Below, piece by piece: positions 10,156 through 18,134 of a stretch of 64,000 nt of DNA. Both the position numbers and the translations under genes were made by a program. Position 1 is the stretch's first letter; each line of letters begins with the position of its first letter. The notes beneath the pieces were generated by a model. The model saw only the letters and a list, made by a program, of their open reading frames with translations. It ran no database searches and was not told where the DNA came from. The stretch comes from a bacterium BRH_c32 (GTDB lineage: Bacteria > Bacteroidota > Ignavibacteria > Ignavibacteriales > Melioribacteraceae), in the NCBI GenBank assembly GCA_001516025.1, contig LOEU01000009.1, positions 36,773 through 100,772 of the forward strand, in the 5' to 3' direction.

Positions 10156-10241
10156 TGAGCGTCACGGACTATCACATAAACCGGGTATGCAAGCCCCTTC
10201 CACCGTTGTAAAGCCCGGACTAAAACGGTTTCTCGACTCAA
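10155..10241 (-). ncRNA. Candidate structured leader RNA with pseudoknot
   Basis: About 85 bases, visibly richer in GC than their surroundings. On the minus strand ACCGTT (10229-10224) pairs with AACGGT (10207-10202), while CCGGG (10218-10214), located inside that loop, pairs with CCCGG (10185-10181) outside it: an H-type pseudoknot. The outer ends can pair as TTGAG (10241-10237) with CTCAA (10159-10155). A promoter lies just upstream and a terminator-like hairpin immediately downstream, the usual layout of a riboswitch or small RNA. I compared it from memory with SAM, cobalamin, TPP, fluoride, ZTP, guanidine, SRP, 6S and RNase P consensus cores and found no match. Pairing was found by eye only. 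Confidence 0.5.
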
Positions 10242-10245
10242 GATT

Positions 10246-10274
10246 AACATAAAGAATAACCAATTAATTGTCAA
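10246..10274 (-). promoter_or_regulatory. Sigma-70-type promoter for the leader RNA and sulfur cassette
   Basis: Minus strand: TTGACA (10274-10269), a 17-base spacer, then TATGTT (10251-10246). Transcription would start near 10239, right at the 5' end of the candidate structured RNA. Confidence 0.6.
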
Positions 10275-10312
10275 GCCTATATAATAATAACATTATCTAT
10301 GTTTATTCTTTT

Positions 10313-11512
10313 TTAATTTTCAGGAGTAAGTGTCATGCGCACCATCTCGATCTTAGTTTCATCCGACTTAATTATATGAAATGAGAAATTATCCAACGAA
10401 ATAGTCTCCCCCTTCTGAGGAATCTTACCCGTGATCGAAGAAACTAAGCCCGCAATCGTCTCATATTCTCCATAAGGCAAGTTCAATTCATAATTTTCAT
10501 TTAAAAAATCAATTTCTACTTTTCCGCTTAATATATATGTAGTGTCATTAATTTTTCTTATAAGTTTCTCTTCGACGTCATACTCATCCCCTATCTCGCC
10601 GAACATCTCCTCAATCAAATCTTCCACAGTTATAATCCCGGATGTACCGCCAAATTCGTCCACCACCACAGCGAATGAAAAATTATCCGTAAGAAATTGA
10701 TTCAACATTTCGGAACTTTTCTTAGTCTCAGGTACATATACCACCTTCCTCATTATAGAAGCAATATCTTTAGGTGACTGAAACATATCCTTTGAAAAAA
10801 TTATTCCTTTTATATTATCAAGGTTATCTTCATATACCGGAATTTTAGAATAACCCGAATCGATAAATAGATTCAATGCTTCATCAATATTAGCAGTTAT
10901 TTCCACTCCCACAATTTGAGTGCGAGCCGTCATCGCTTCATTAATCTTCTGATTCTTGTTCTCGATAATTTTATTTATTACGTCAGATTCATCTTCTTTG
11001 AGTTCCGATATTCCGGGCATCTCTTGAATTATCTCATGAAATTCCGCATTCAAATTTATCGGTGTACCAAAGTAAAGATTCGATTGCGGTATCGGTATCG
11101 CATTAAATTTACCCAAAACTTTTTCGAGAAAAATAATCAAAGACTTAATCGGTTTTATTAATAGATAGTATTGGCTTAGATCAAAATCGATCGATGATTT
11201 TTTACCGTAATTGAATATCACTATCATTATCAAAAATAATATAGCAATTAATAAATAAGAGATAACTATATGAAGAGGATTTATCACAAATAAAATAATT
11301 ACCGAAAATGAAAACAAGATTGATACTATCATTCCGAAAAGTGAAAAGGCATAAATTTCATTATTATATTTAGCCAAGAATGAGCAATAATTTTTGTTCT
11401 CTTCGGTCTCATCAAAATGATGAGAATTAAAACGTACCGCCGCACTTTCTACCAAATAAAAATAATATGCGGAAAATAATGATATTAATAAATAGACGAT
11501 TATTTTAATCAT
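10313..11512 (-). CDS. CNNM/CorC-HlyC family membrane protein with CBS pair
   Basis: A 399-residue protein with a short N-terminal membrane region of three or four helices (about 3-20, 52-75, 82-108), a CBS-domain pair (about 190-315) and a C-terminal CorC/HlyC domain (about 325-395). Characteristic segments are AMTARTQIVGVE, DSGYSKIPVYEDNLDNIKGII and VVVDEFGGTSGIITVEDLIEE. Members of the family are linked to magnesium or other cation efflux; the older name hemolysin C is misleading. It lies 9 bases before (downstream of) the methylmalonyl-CoA mutase gene on the same strand and is probably in the same transcript. GldE of gliding bacteria is a related protein but I see no specific reason to prefer that name. 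Confidence 0.88.
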   Translation of the reverse strand: MIKIIVYLLISLFSAYYFYLVESAAVRFNSHHFDETEENKNYCSFLAKYNNEIYAFSLFGMIVSILFSFSVIILFVINPLHIVISYLLIAILFLIMIVIFNYGKKSSIDFDLSQYYLLIKPIKSLIIFLEKVLGKFNAIPIPQSNLYFGTPINLNAEFHEIIQEMPGISELKEDESDVINKIIENKNQKINEAMTARTQIVGVEITANIDEALNLFIDSGYSKIPVYEDNLDNIKGIIFSKDMFQSPKDIASIMRKVVYVPETKKSSEMLNQFLTDNFSFAVVVDEFGGTSGIITVEDLIEEMFGEIGDEYDVEEKLIRKINDTTYILSGKVEIDFLNENYELNLPYGEYETIAGLVSSITGKIPQKGETISLDNFSFHIIKSDETKIEMVRMTLTPEN

Positions 11513-11521
11513 AATAAAAAA

Positions 11522-13177
11522 TTAAAAAACGGCACTCTCCTCATAGATGCCAAAATGTACTTTCATCCGGGAAACTATCTCTCCCATTGTAACATAATTT
11601 TCTGCTGCATTTATTAACGAAGGCATAATATTAATATCATTCTCTATCGCATAAGAAATCTCTTTCAAGCACGATTCAACCTTATCATTATCGCGTTCTG
11701 CTTTCAATCTATTCAATTCATCTATCTGCTTCTTTTCCACTCCGGGCGGAATAACCAAAATCGGAATATCAATCTTTTCATTCTCTTCGATAAATTCATT
11801 TACGCCTACAATAATTTTTTCCTTACGCTCAAATTCTTTCTGATATCGATATGCTGCATTAGAAATCTCCTTTTGGAAATAACCCGCTTCAATTGCAGGG
11901 ATCACTCCGCCGAATAATTCGATCTCATTAAATATCTTATTCGCTTTCTCTTCCATTGTATTTGTTAAAGACTCAATAAAATAAGAACCTCCAAGCGGAT
12001 CGACTGTATTTGTAACTCCCGTTTCATATGCAATTAATTGCTGTGTCCTTAATGCTATCTTTACTGCCTTCTCACTCGGTAGCGCAAGTGTTTCATCCAT
12101 CGAATTTGTATGTAATGATTGCGTCCCTCCTAATACCGCTGCAAGAGCTTGGAATGCAGTCCTAACAATATTATTCTCCGGCTGCTGAGCTGTTAATGTT
12201 ACTCCCGCCGTTTGTGTGTGAAATCTTAACCACCATGAACGAGGATTTTTTGCACCATACTTTTCTTTCATCTTACGTGCATATATTCTTCTTGCGGCTC
12301 TATATTTAGCTATCTCCTCAAAAAAATCAAGATGCGAATTAAAAAAGAAAGAGATCCTCGGAGCAAATTCATCAACGTCCAATCCCCTTTCAATACAAGC
12401 TTCTATATATGCAAATCCATCCGCTAATGTATAAGCTAATTCCTGAACAGCAGTCGAACCCGCTTCGCGAATATGATAACCGCTTACAGATACAGGATTC
12501 CATTGCGGAATCTCCTTTGTGCAGTATTCAATCATATCCGTAATAATTCTCATCGAAGGCTTTGGCGGAAAGATAAATTCTTTTTGTGCTATATATTCTT
12601 TCAATATATCATTCTGAAGGGTCCCTCTTAATTTTTCAAAAGAAACTCCCTGCTTCTTTGCTACTGCTAAATAAAAAGCAAAAATAATTGCCGCAGGCGA
12701 ATTTATAGTCATTGATGTCGATACATCCGCAAGCGGTATCCCATTAAAAAGTGTTTCCATATCTCTTAAAGAAGATATCGAAACACCGCACATACCCACT
12801 TCGCCTTTGCTTAAAGGTGCATCTGCATCATACCCCATTAATGTAGGTAAATCAAACGCTACCGATAAACCCGTCTGACCGTGTGATAGTAAATATTTAA
12901 ATCTTTGATTGGTATCTTCGGGCGATCCAAATCCTGAGAACTGTCTCATCGTCCACATTTTCCCGCGGTAACCTGTCGGATGTATTCCTCGTGTAAAGGG
13001 ATATTCTCCGGGATAATTTATATCCTCTAAAAATCTCTCATCGTCATAAGAAAATGGATCGTAAAGCGGTTCTATTTTTTCGCCTGAAACTGTACTGTAT
13101 TTATTTCCTGTATCTGAATTGTTGCCTATTTTATCTCTGTATTTTTTGTTCTCTTTTTCTACCTGATTCTTGGACAT
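11522..13177 (-). CDS. mcmA1: Methylmalonyl-CoA mutase large (catalytic) subunit, stand-alone form
   Basis: A 551-residue TIM-barrel subunit that isomerises methylmalonyl-CoA and succinyl-CoA. Family hallmarks are [21 protein letters not shown] near the N-terminus, [17 protein letters not shown], and [31 protein letters not shown]. The protein stops after about 550 residues, so the C-terminal B12-binding Rossmann domain of the one-piece enzyme is absent. As in archaea and many anaerobes, a separate small subunit with the DXHXXG motif must supply it; none is encoded in this window, nor are the MeaB chaperone or the epimerase. The close homologue isobutyryl-CoA mutase cannot be excluded. Confidence 0.9.
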   Translation of the reverse strand: MSKNQVEKENKKYRDKIGNNSDTGNKYSTVSGEKIEPLYDPFSYDDERFLEDINYPGEYPFTRGIHPTGYRGKMWTMRQFSGFGSPEDTNQRFKYLLSHGQTGLSVAFDLPTLMGYDADAPLSKGEVGMCGVSISSLRDMETLFNGIPLADVSTSMTINSPAAIIFAFYLAVAKKQGVSFEKLRGTLQNDILKEYIAQKEFIFPPKPSMRIITDMIEYCTKEIPQWNPVSVSGYHIREAGSTAVQELAYTLADGFAYIEACIERGLDVDEFAPRISFFFNSHLDFFEEIAKYRAARRIYARKMKEKYGAKNPRSWWLRFHTQTAGVTLTAQQPENNIVRTAFQALAAVLGGTQSLHTNSMDETLALPSEKAVKIALRTQQLIAYETGVTNTVDPLGGSYFIESLTNTMEEKANKIFNEIELFGGVIPAIEAGYFQKEISNAAYRYQKEFERKEKIIVGVNEFIEENEKIDIPILVIPPGVEKKQIDELNRLKAERDNDKVESCLKEISYAIENDINIMPSLINAAENYVTMGEIVSRMKVHFGIYEESAVF

Positions 13178-13203
13178 ATTACACTCCTTTCATAAGGGTT
13201 TAT

Positions 13204-15060
13204 TTAAGTTCTTCCGAATCTCTTATCCAATTCTTCTAATGGCAATTTAATTACTATCGGTCTGCCATGAGGACAAACATATGGCATAGCACAAGCAAAT
13301 AGCTGATCGACTAATAGACGCATCTCTTTATCATCTAACTTGGATCCTGCTTTCACTGCCGCTTTGCATGAAAATGATTTTGCTATGTTATCCGTTACTT
13401 CCAAATGTTTTTCAATTTGGTTTTTTCTAAATTCTCTTAATATTTCTAAAAATGTATCGTTCTCGCTTCCTATTGTAACGTCTCCGGGTACCCCCACAAT
13501 CTGAATAATGTTTTTATTCAAATATTTTATTTCAAAACCGAGTTTTGTAAGATAAGGTGAAATCTCTTTAGAGAGTTCTATATCTGCGGGATCAAGTTCT
13601 ATACTCTGAGGAAATAATAACTGCTGCGAAAATGGTATATTTGCCTCAAATGCCTTTAATGCTTTTTCATATAATATTCTTTCATGCGCCACATGTGCAT
13701 CAATTATCATCAGTCCGCTTTTTATCTGCGTAAGTATATATTTATTATGCAAAAGAACTATAAAAGGCTCTGATGTATTCTCATCGTCAATATTATTAGA
13801 TTCATGATATACCTCTGTAATTGCTGCATTTCCGCTCTCAAATGGTGATGTAACCGTAGGATCTATATTCGCCGATTTGATATCCTTATTCAAATTATCA
13901 AATAATCTATCGATATCATCACCCGAATAAATTGAACTCCTTTTTGTTATGCTATTCGGAGTCAAAGCAGGACGATCCGAAAAATCATTTCTTTCCGATT
14001 TTCTGAAATCGATAAATTTCAATCTATCAAGATTACCATCCATAGATTCCGATAATGAAACAGACGGAACAATATCATAAACTTTCAGAGCACCTTTCAC
14101 TACCGCTTGAACAAAAAGATAGATCTCTTTCTCGTTTTCAAATTTTACTTCCAATTTCGAGGGATGTACATTAACGTCAATCTTCCTTGGATCAATAGTT
14201 AGTGATAAAACAAAAAAAGGATAATCGCCTTTATCTAATATATTTTCAAACGAAGAATATACTGCATGTGCTACCACTTTGCTTTGTACATAACGATTAT
14301 TTAAGAAAAAGAATTGTTCTCCCTTATTCTTCCTTAGATATGCCGGCTTTCCTATAAATCCGTGAATCGATATATATTCTGTTGTTTCCTTCACTTCAAA
14401 AATTAAATCGGTGATATTCTCACCGAATATTTTTTGCAGTCTGGCTTCCTTCGATCCTCTCGGATAATCGAATAAAAGCTCATCATCAAGAAAAAACTTG
14501 AATGATATCTTTGGGTAGCAAAGTGCCAAACGCTTAAAAGTCTCTATAATATGCTTTAATTCAGTTGAATTGCTTTTAAGGAAATTTCTTCTTGCAGGTG
14601 TATTATAGAAAAGATTTTTTACCGAAATCGAAGTCCCTTTCGGTACGTTTCCTTTCTCTTTAATAATTGTATTCGTTTCGTCAAATTTTATAATCGTTCC
14701 GAGCTCATCAGATTCTTTTCGAGTCTGAATTTCTAAAATCGCAACAGAGGCAATTGAACTAAGCGCTTCGCCTCTGAATCCTAACGTGTTTATCGCATCA
14801 AGGTCTTCTACTGTTTTTATTTTACTCGTGGCATGTCTTTGTACCGATAGAATTGCATCTTCGTCTGACATCCCCTCGCCATCGTCAATCACCTGAATTA
14901 AATTTTTGCCCGAATTTTTTATTACTACCTCAATAGATGTGGCATTTGCATCAATTGAGTTTTCCATCAATTCCTTAACAACAGATTCAGGTCGATTAAC
15001 TACTTCACCCGCTGCAATTTTATTTGATATATATTCAGGCAGTATCTTAATTTTTTGCAC
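13204..15060 (-). CDS. mutL: DNA mismatch repair protein MutL (endonuclease type)
   Basis: A 618-residue MutL. The GHKL ATPase part (1 to about 330) has KELMENSIDANA, DDGEGM and LGFRGEALSSIASVA. The C-terminal part has DAHVAHERILYE (about 455-466), a variant of the DQHA(X)2E(X)4E nuclease motif that keeps the acidic and His ligands, plus SCKAAVKAG and the zinc-site CPHGRP at the C-terminus. It should therefore nick DNA itself, as in organisms without MutH. The start is GTG at 15060, two bases after the folA stop, with AAGAGA upstream as a weak ribosome binding site; the genes are presumably translationally coupled. No mutS is in this window. Confidence 0.95.
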   Translation of the reverse strand: MQKIKILPEYISNKIAAGEVVNRPESVVKELMENSIDANATSIEVVIKNSGKNLIQVIDDGEGMSDEDAILSVQRHATSKIKTVEDLDAINTLGFRGEALSSIASVAILEIQTRKESDELGTIIKFDETNTIIKEKGNVPKGTSISVKNLFYNTPARRNFLKSNSTELKHIIETFKRLALCYPKISFKFFLDDELLFDYPRGSKEARLQKIFGENITDLIFEVKETTEYISIHGFIGKPAYLRKNKGEQFFFLNNRYVQSKVVAHAVYSSFENILDKGDYPFFVLSLTIDPRKIDVNVHPSKLEVKFENEKEIYLFVQAVVKGALKVYDIVPSVSLSESMDGNLDRLKFIDFRKSERNDFSDRPALTPNSITKRSSIYSGDDIDRLFDNLNKDIKSANIDPTVTSPFESGNAAITEVYHESNNIDDENTSEPFIVLLHNKYILTQIKSGLMIIDAHVAHERILYEKALKAFEANIPFSQQLLFPQSIELDPADIELSKEISPYLTKLGFEIKYLNKNIIQIVGVPGDVTIGSENDTFLEILREFRKNQIEKHLEVTDNIAKSFSCKAAVKAGSKLDDKEMRLLVDQLFACAMPYVCPHGRPIVIKLPLEELDKRFGRT

Positions 15061-15062
15061 TT

Positions 15063-15539
15063 TTACACTTTTCTCTTATAATCATAAATAACAAAATTTT
15101 TTCTTCTATCTTCTTTTTCTAATTCCCATTTATCTTCTTCAATTCTTGGGAAGAATCGATCTCCATCAAATGAAAAATCCATAACAGAAATTAGAATACG
15201 ATCAGCTATCTCCATGGCTTGTTTATATACCGATTCCCCGCCGATTATAAATAGTTTTTTATAATCCTTATCATTACAGTAAGATATGGCATTTTCTAAT
15301 GAATTAAAATATAAAAATCCGGTAGTGTCTTCATCATAAGATTTAGAAGTGAGCACCAAGTTCTCCCTCCCCTTTAATGGTTTAGCTATCTCAATCATCG
15401 TAGCCGAACCCATAATCATTGGGTAACCGATAGTACGCTTATTAAAATGAATCAATTCTTCTTTGCAGTACCATGGCTGAATTCCTGCTTTACCAATAGC
15501 ACCATTACTTGCTGCTGCTGTAATAATAATTATTTCCAA
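15063..15539 (-). CDS. folA: Dihydrofolate reductase
   Basis: A 158-residue DHFR: N-terminal strand IIIITAAASNGAIGKAG, IQPWYCKEELIHFNKRT (substrate and acidic-residue helix, where Glu replaces the more usual Asp), PMIMGSATM, and the NADPH-binding LFIIGGESVYKQA. It reduces dihydrofolate to tetrahydrofolate. The only reasonable start is a TTG at 15539, which lies inside the end of thyX (10-base overlap), so translation is probably coupled. The thyX-folA pairing groups thymidylate and folate functions, although ThyX itself does not produce dihydrofolate. Confidence 0.93.
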   Translation of the reverse strand: MEIIIITAAASNGAIGKAGIQPWYCKEELIHFNKRTIGYPMIMGSATMIEIAKPLKGRENLVLTSKSYDEDTTGFLYFNSLENAISYCNDKDYKKLFIIGGESVYKQAMEIADRILISVMDFSFDGDRFFPRIEEDKWELEKEDRRKNFVIYDYKRKV

Positions 15540-16456
15540 GGGATCGAAATGCTTATTTTTTCTAATTTCTGCTCAAATTCTATCCGTTCCAAATTCTGTT
15601 TGAGTTCTCCATCTTCTTTTCTTCCGAGCCATTCAAAGCTATCTGCTTTTGCTACCGCACCCGTATAATCCCCCGAATTAATATAACGTAAGATTTCTAA
15701 TTCCAACCCCGAAAATGATAATGCATTTATATGATAATCTTCAAACGCACTCCATGCTATCGGAACCCATTTTTTTACAATCTCATTGGCAATTGCTTCC
15801 GAATATTTTCTTATCTCTAATTGCGCATTAGTCTCTAATCTTAAACCAAGAAAATGAAGAAGATTATGAAGATCAATCTTCCAATATGCTTCGGTATAAG
15901 TTGATAAAGGTAAATCCTTTCGTGCCTGCTCTCTTGCTATTCCGGAATTTATTCTATTATTATAAACTTTTTTTGAAAGTTCATGTAAATCTTTTTCTTG
16001 ATTTGAAAATTCAGCACCTACGACTTCATCAATAAAACCTTCGCTCCCTTGTCGATTCGATTTTGATTGAGTGCGCCACTCATTCGGCTTCGTCATCTGA
16101 GCCGAATCGATTGCAAGTGAATAACGAGTAGAATATTCATTCACGTTCGCCGTACGATGCCTAATCCATTGCCTCCAGCAATCCATCGGAACTCTTATAT
16201 GCAATTTTATTTCACACATCTCGAGTGGTGTTGTATGATGATGACGAAGCAGGTAGCGTATCAATCCCTGATCTTCTCTGATCTTTTTAGTCCCGCTTCC
16301 ATAAGATACTCTCGCTGCTTGAACGATCGATTGATCTGAACCCATATAATCCACTACTCTTACAAATCCATCATCAAGTACTTTAAATGGCTTTCCGAGT
16401 ATTGCATCTAATTCAGGAACCCTAATCGATTCCAATTTTTCAAATTTCTGTTCCAT
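15530..16456 (-). CDS. thyX: FAD-dependent thymidylate synthase
   Basis: A 308-residue flavin-dependent thymidylate synthase, making dTMP from dUMP with methylene-tetrahydrofolate and reduced FAD. The ThyX signature appears as RHRTANVNEYSTRY (99-112), corresponding to RHRxxSxNExSxRY with the first Ser replaced by Asn. The helix LLRHHHTTPLEMCEIKLHIRVP before it and REQARKDLPLSTYTEAYWKIDLHNLLHFL after it are typical. No thyA is present in the window. It is preceded immediately by the glycerate kinase stop and overlaps folA. Confidence 0.95.
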   Translation of the reverse strand: MEQKFEKLESIRVPELDAILGKPFKVLDDGFVRVVDYMGSDQSIVQAARVSYGSGTKKIREDQGLIRYLLRHHHTTPLEMCEIKLHIRVPMDCWRQWIRHRTANVNEYSTRYSLAIDSAQMTKPNEWRTQSKSNRQGSEGFIDEVVGAEFSNQEKDLHELSKKVYNNRINSGIAREQARKDLPLSTYTEAYWKIDLHNLLHFLGLRLETNAQLEIRKYSEAIANEIVKKWVPIAWSAFEDYHINALSFSGLELEILRYINSGDYTGAVAKADSFEWLGRKEDGELKQNLERIEFEQKLEKISISIPWK

Positions 16457-17611
16457 CTATTTTCCCCTAAACATTTCAATTGAAGATAACATTTTATCTA
16501 TCGATTTTTCAATCCCGATTTCCCAATTCGCAATCGAATCTTCGATAGAATCAAAAAACTTATTCATTTCTATAACGGTTATTTTATCACTCGATTCAAT
16601 ATTTTCTGCTATTCCGCAAATTAATATAATCTCTTTATCATGCTTTATTGCAGAATCAATAACAATCCCGATTGCCTTTTCAAATTCATTCTGATTATCC
16701 ACTTTCCCTTCACCGGTAATAACCAGATCAGATTCTGAAATTGCCTTTCCCAAATATAAATAATCATTAATAAAAGATTTAGCATCAATTTTAGTGGCCT
16801 TAAAAAATAATTGGAATGCTGCAGCTATTCCGCCCCCTGCTCCAACTAGATCATCTCTTCTTATTCCGTGTGTTTCATATATTTTTAATAATTTTATAAA
16901 CGATTCATCTAAAGCTCTTGCTTCATCCGGCGTAGCCCCTTTCTGAGGTCCGTAAACTAATGAAGCTCCTTTTTCGCCCGTTAATGGATTGATACTATCG
17001 ACTACTATCTCAAATTTTATATCATCCGGGATTTCAGGCAGTACAATCCTTTCCGTTAATTCAAAATTCTCCGGAAGTGCATTAAGCTGGAAATTCAATC
17101 GATCCAAAAGTTGAAATCCAAAAACCGATAGCATTCCGATACCAAAATCATTAACTCCCGTACCGCCAATACCTATTACTATCTTATTAAAATCGATCTC
17201 ACCAAATCTCTTTTGATTTATTAAATTATGTATCAGTAATCCCATCGGATATGATGACATCTTTAGTATCTCTCTCTGATCTTTCGCTACAGAACTGATT
17301 CCAATTGTTTTTGCAGATTCTATATAAACTGTTTTTTCACTCTCACAATATGCTGCTTCCACATTTATTTGAGAATTAAGAAGTGTATTGGGAATAGTGA
17401 AATTCAATAACTTAACTTCTTTTGAAAGAGCTATTATATTAAGAAATCCATCGCCTCCATCTGAAAGTGGAAGCAATTGAAATCTAAATTTATCTTTATT
17501 AGATGAGAGTTTTTCTTTTAAGATTTTGGAAATAAGCAGAGAGACTTCTGAAGAATCCGCACATTCTTTAAATGAATTTGGTGCTATTAGAATTTTCTTA
17601 GAGTATTGCAA
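16457..17611 (-). CDS. glxK: Glycerate kinase (GlxK/GarK family)
   Basis: A 384-residue class I glycerate kinase phosphorylating D-glycerate to 2-phosphoglycerate (the class also includes 3-phosphoglycerate producers). Visible: APNSFKECADSSEVS at the N-terminus, LLPLSDGGDGFLN, GIGGTGVNDFGIGML, VYGPQKGATPDEARALDE and DLVITGEGKVDNQ. The start is a TTG at 17611 overlapping the end of the HIT gene by 14 bases; it is the first possible start before the conserved KILIAPNSF strand. The stop codon is adjacent to the thyX ATG. Confidence 0.92.
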   Translation of the reverse strand: MQYSKKILIAPNSFKECADSSEVSLLISKILKEKLSSNKDKFRFQLLPLSDGGDGFLNIIALSKEVKLLNFTIPNTLLNSQINVEAAYCESEKTVYIESAKTIGISSVAKDQREILKMSSYPMGLLIHNLINQKRFGEIDFNKIVIGIGGTGVNDFGIGMLSVFGFQLLDRLNFQLNALPENFELTERIVLPEIPDDIKFEIVVDSINPLTGEKGASLVYGPQKGATPDEARALDESFIKLLKIYETHGIRRDDLVGAGGGIAAAFQLFFKATKIDAKSFINDYLYLGKAISESDLVITGEGKVDNQNEFEKAIGIVIDSAIKHDKEIILICGIAENIESSDKITVIEMNKFFDSIEDSIANWEIGIEKSIDKMLSSIEMFRGK

Positions 17612-18095
17612 AAGCTTCTATTAATTTTTTCTTAGTATCAAGTAGATCTTGCGAAATTACTTTCACTTCGCCAAGGACTGGCATAAAATTGGAATCGCCG
17701 ATCCATCTCGGAACAATATGAAAATGGATATGATCCTCAATACCAGCTCCCGCAGCTTTTCCCAAATTAGCACCATAATTAATTCCATTCGGATTCATTA
17801 TTTGCTTTAGCGCTGTAATTGAAAGCTTCGTGACTCTATTTACTTCCAATAATTCTTCATCACTTAAAGTTAGAAAATCAGATGTATGTCTTTTCGGTAC
17901 GATTAATAGATGACCGCTATTATAAGGATACAAGTTGAGCATTACGAGTGTATGCTCAAATTTTTTGATTAACAGAGAATTAACTGAACTAATATCTTCA
18001 TTAATTGCATTGCAGAAGATACAGTTATTTTCAGTTTTTTCTGATTTGAATGAATCTATATAGGCAGAGCGCCAAGGCGACCAGAGTTTTTCCAT
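17598..18095 (-). CDS. HIT-family hydrolase (Ap4A phosphorylase-like)
   Basis: A 165-residue histidine-triad protein. The triad motif reads DHIHFHIVPRW; the N-terminus MEKLWSPWRSAYI and the zinc-type CIFCNAI are typical of the AP-4-A phosphorylase-like HIT group. Such proteins hydrolyse or transfer nucleotidyl groups from dinucleoside polyphosphates or adenylated compounds. An earlier ATG at 18113 is in frame, but it lies inside the loop of the terminator hairpin that follows the EF-G gene, so I use the ATG at 18095, which gives the family's usual N-terminus. Confidence 0.9.
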   Translation of the reverse strand: MEKLWSPWRSAYIDSFKSEKTENNCIFCNAINEDISSVNSLLIKKFEHTLVMLNLYPYNSGHLLIVPKRHTSDFLTLSDEELLEVNRVTKLSITALKQIMNPNGINYGANLGKAAGAGIEDHIHFHIVPRWIGDSNFMPVLGEVKVISQDLLDTKKKLIEAFAIL

Positions 18096-18104
18096 AATAT
18101 AAAT

Positions 18105-18126
18105 AGGCGGCATTTTATTGCCGCCT
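18105..18126 (-). terminator. Hairpin terminator between the EF-G-like gene and the HIT gene
   Basis: AGGCGGC pairs with GCCGCCT around an 8-base loop, followed on the minus strand by the T-rich ATTTATATT. It starts 8 bases past the EF-G-like stop and probably ends that transcript, at least in part. The stem is symmetric, but there is no plus-strand gene for it to serve. Confidence 0.7.
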
Positions 18127-18134
18127 TTATTAAT

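Noticed and set aside
10155..10241. SRP RNA, RNase P RNA or a ribozyme as identity of the structured RNA
   Set aside because: GTCCGGGCT resembles a piece of RNase P, but the length and the other conserved cores are missing; the SRP core and the hammerhead and twister core sequences are also not found.
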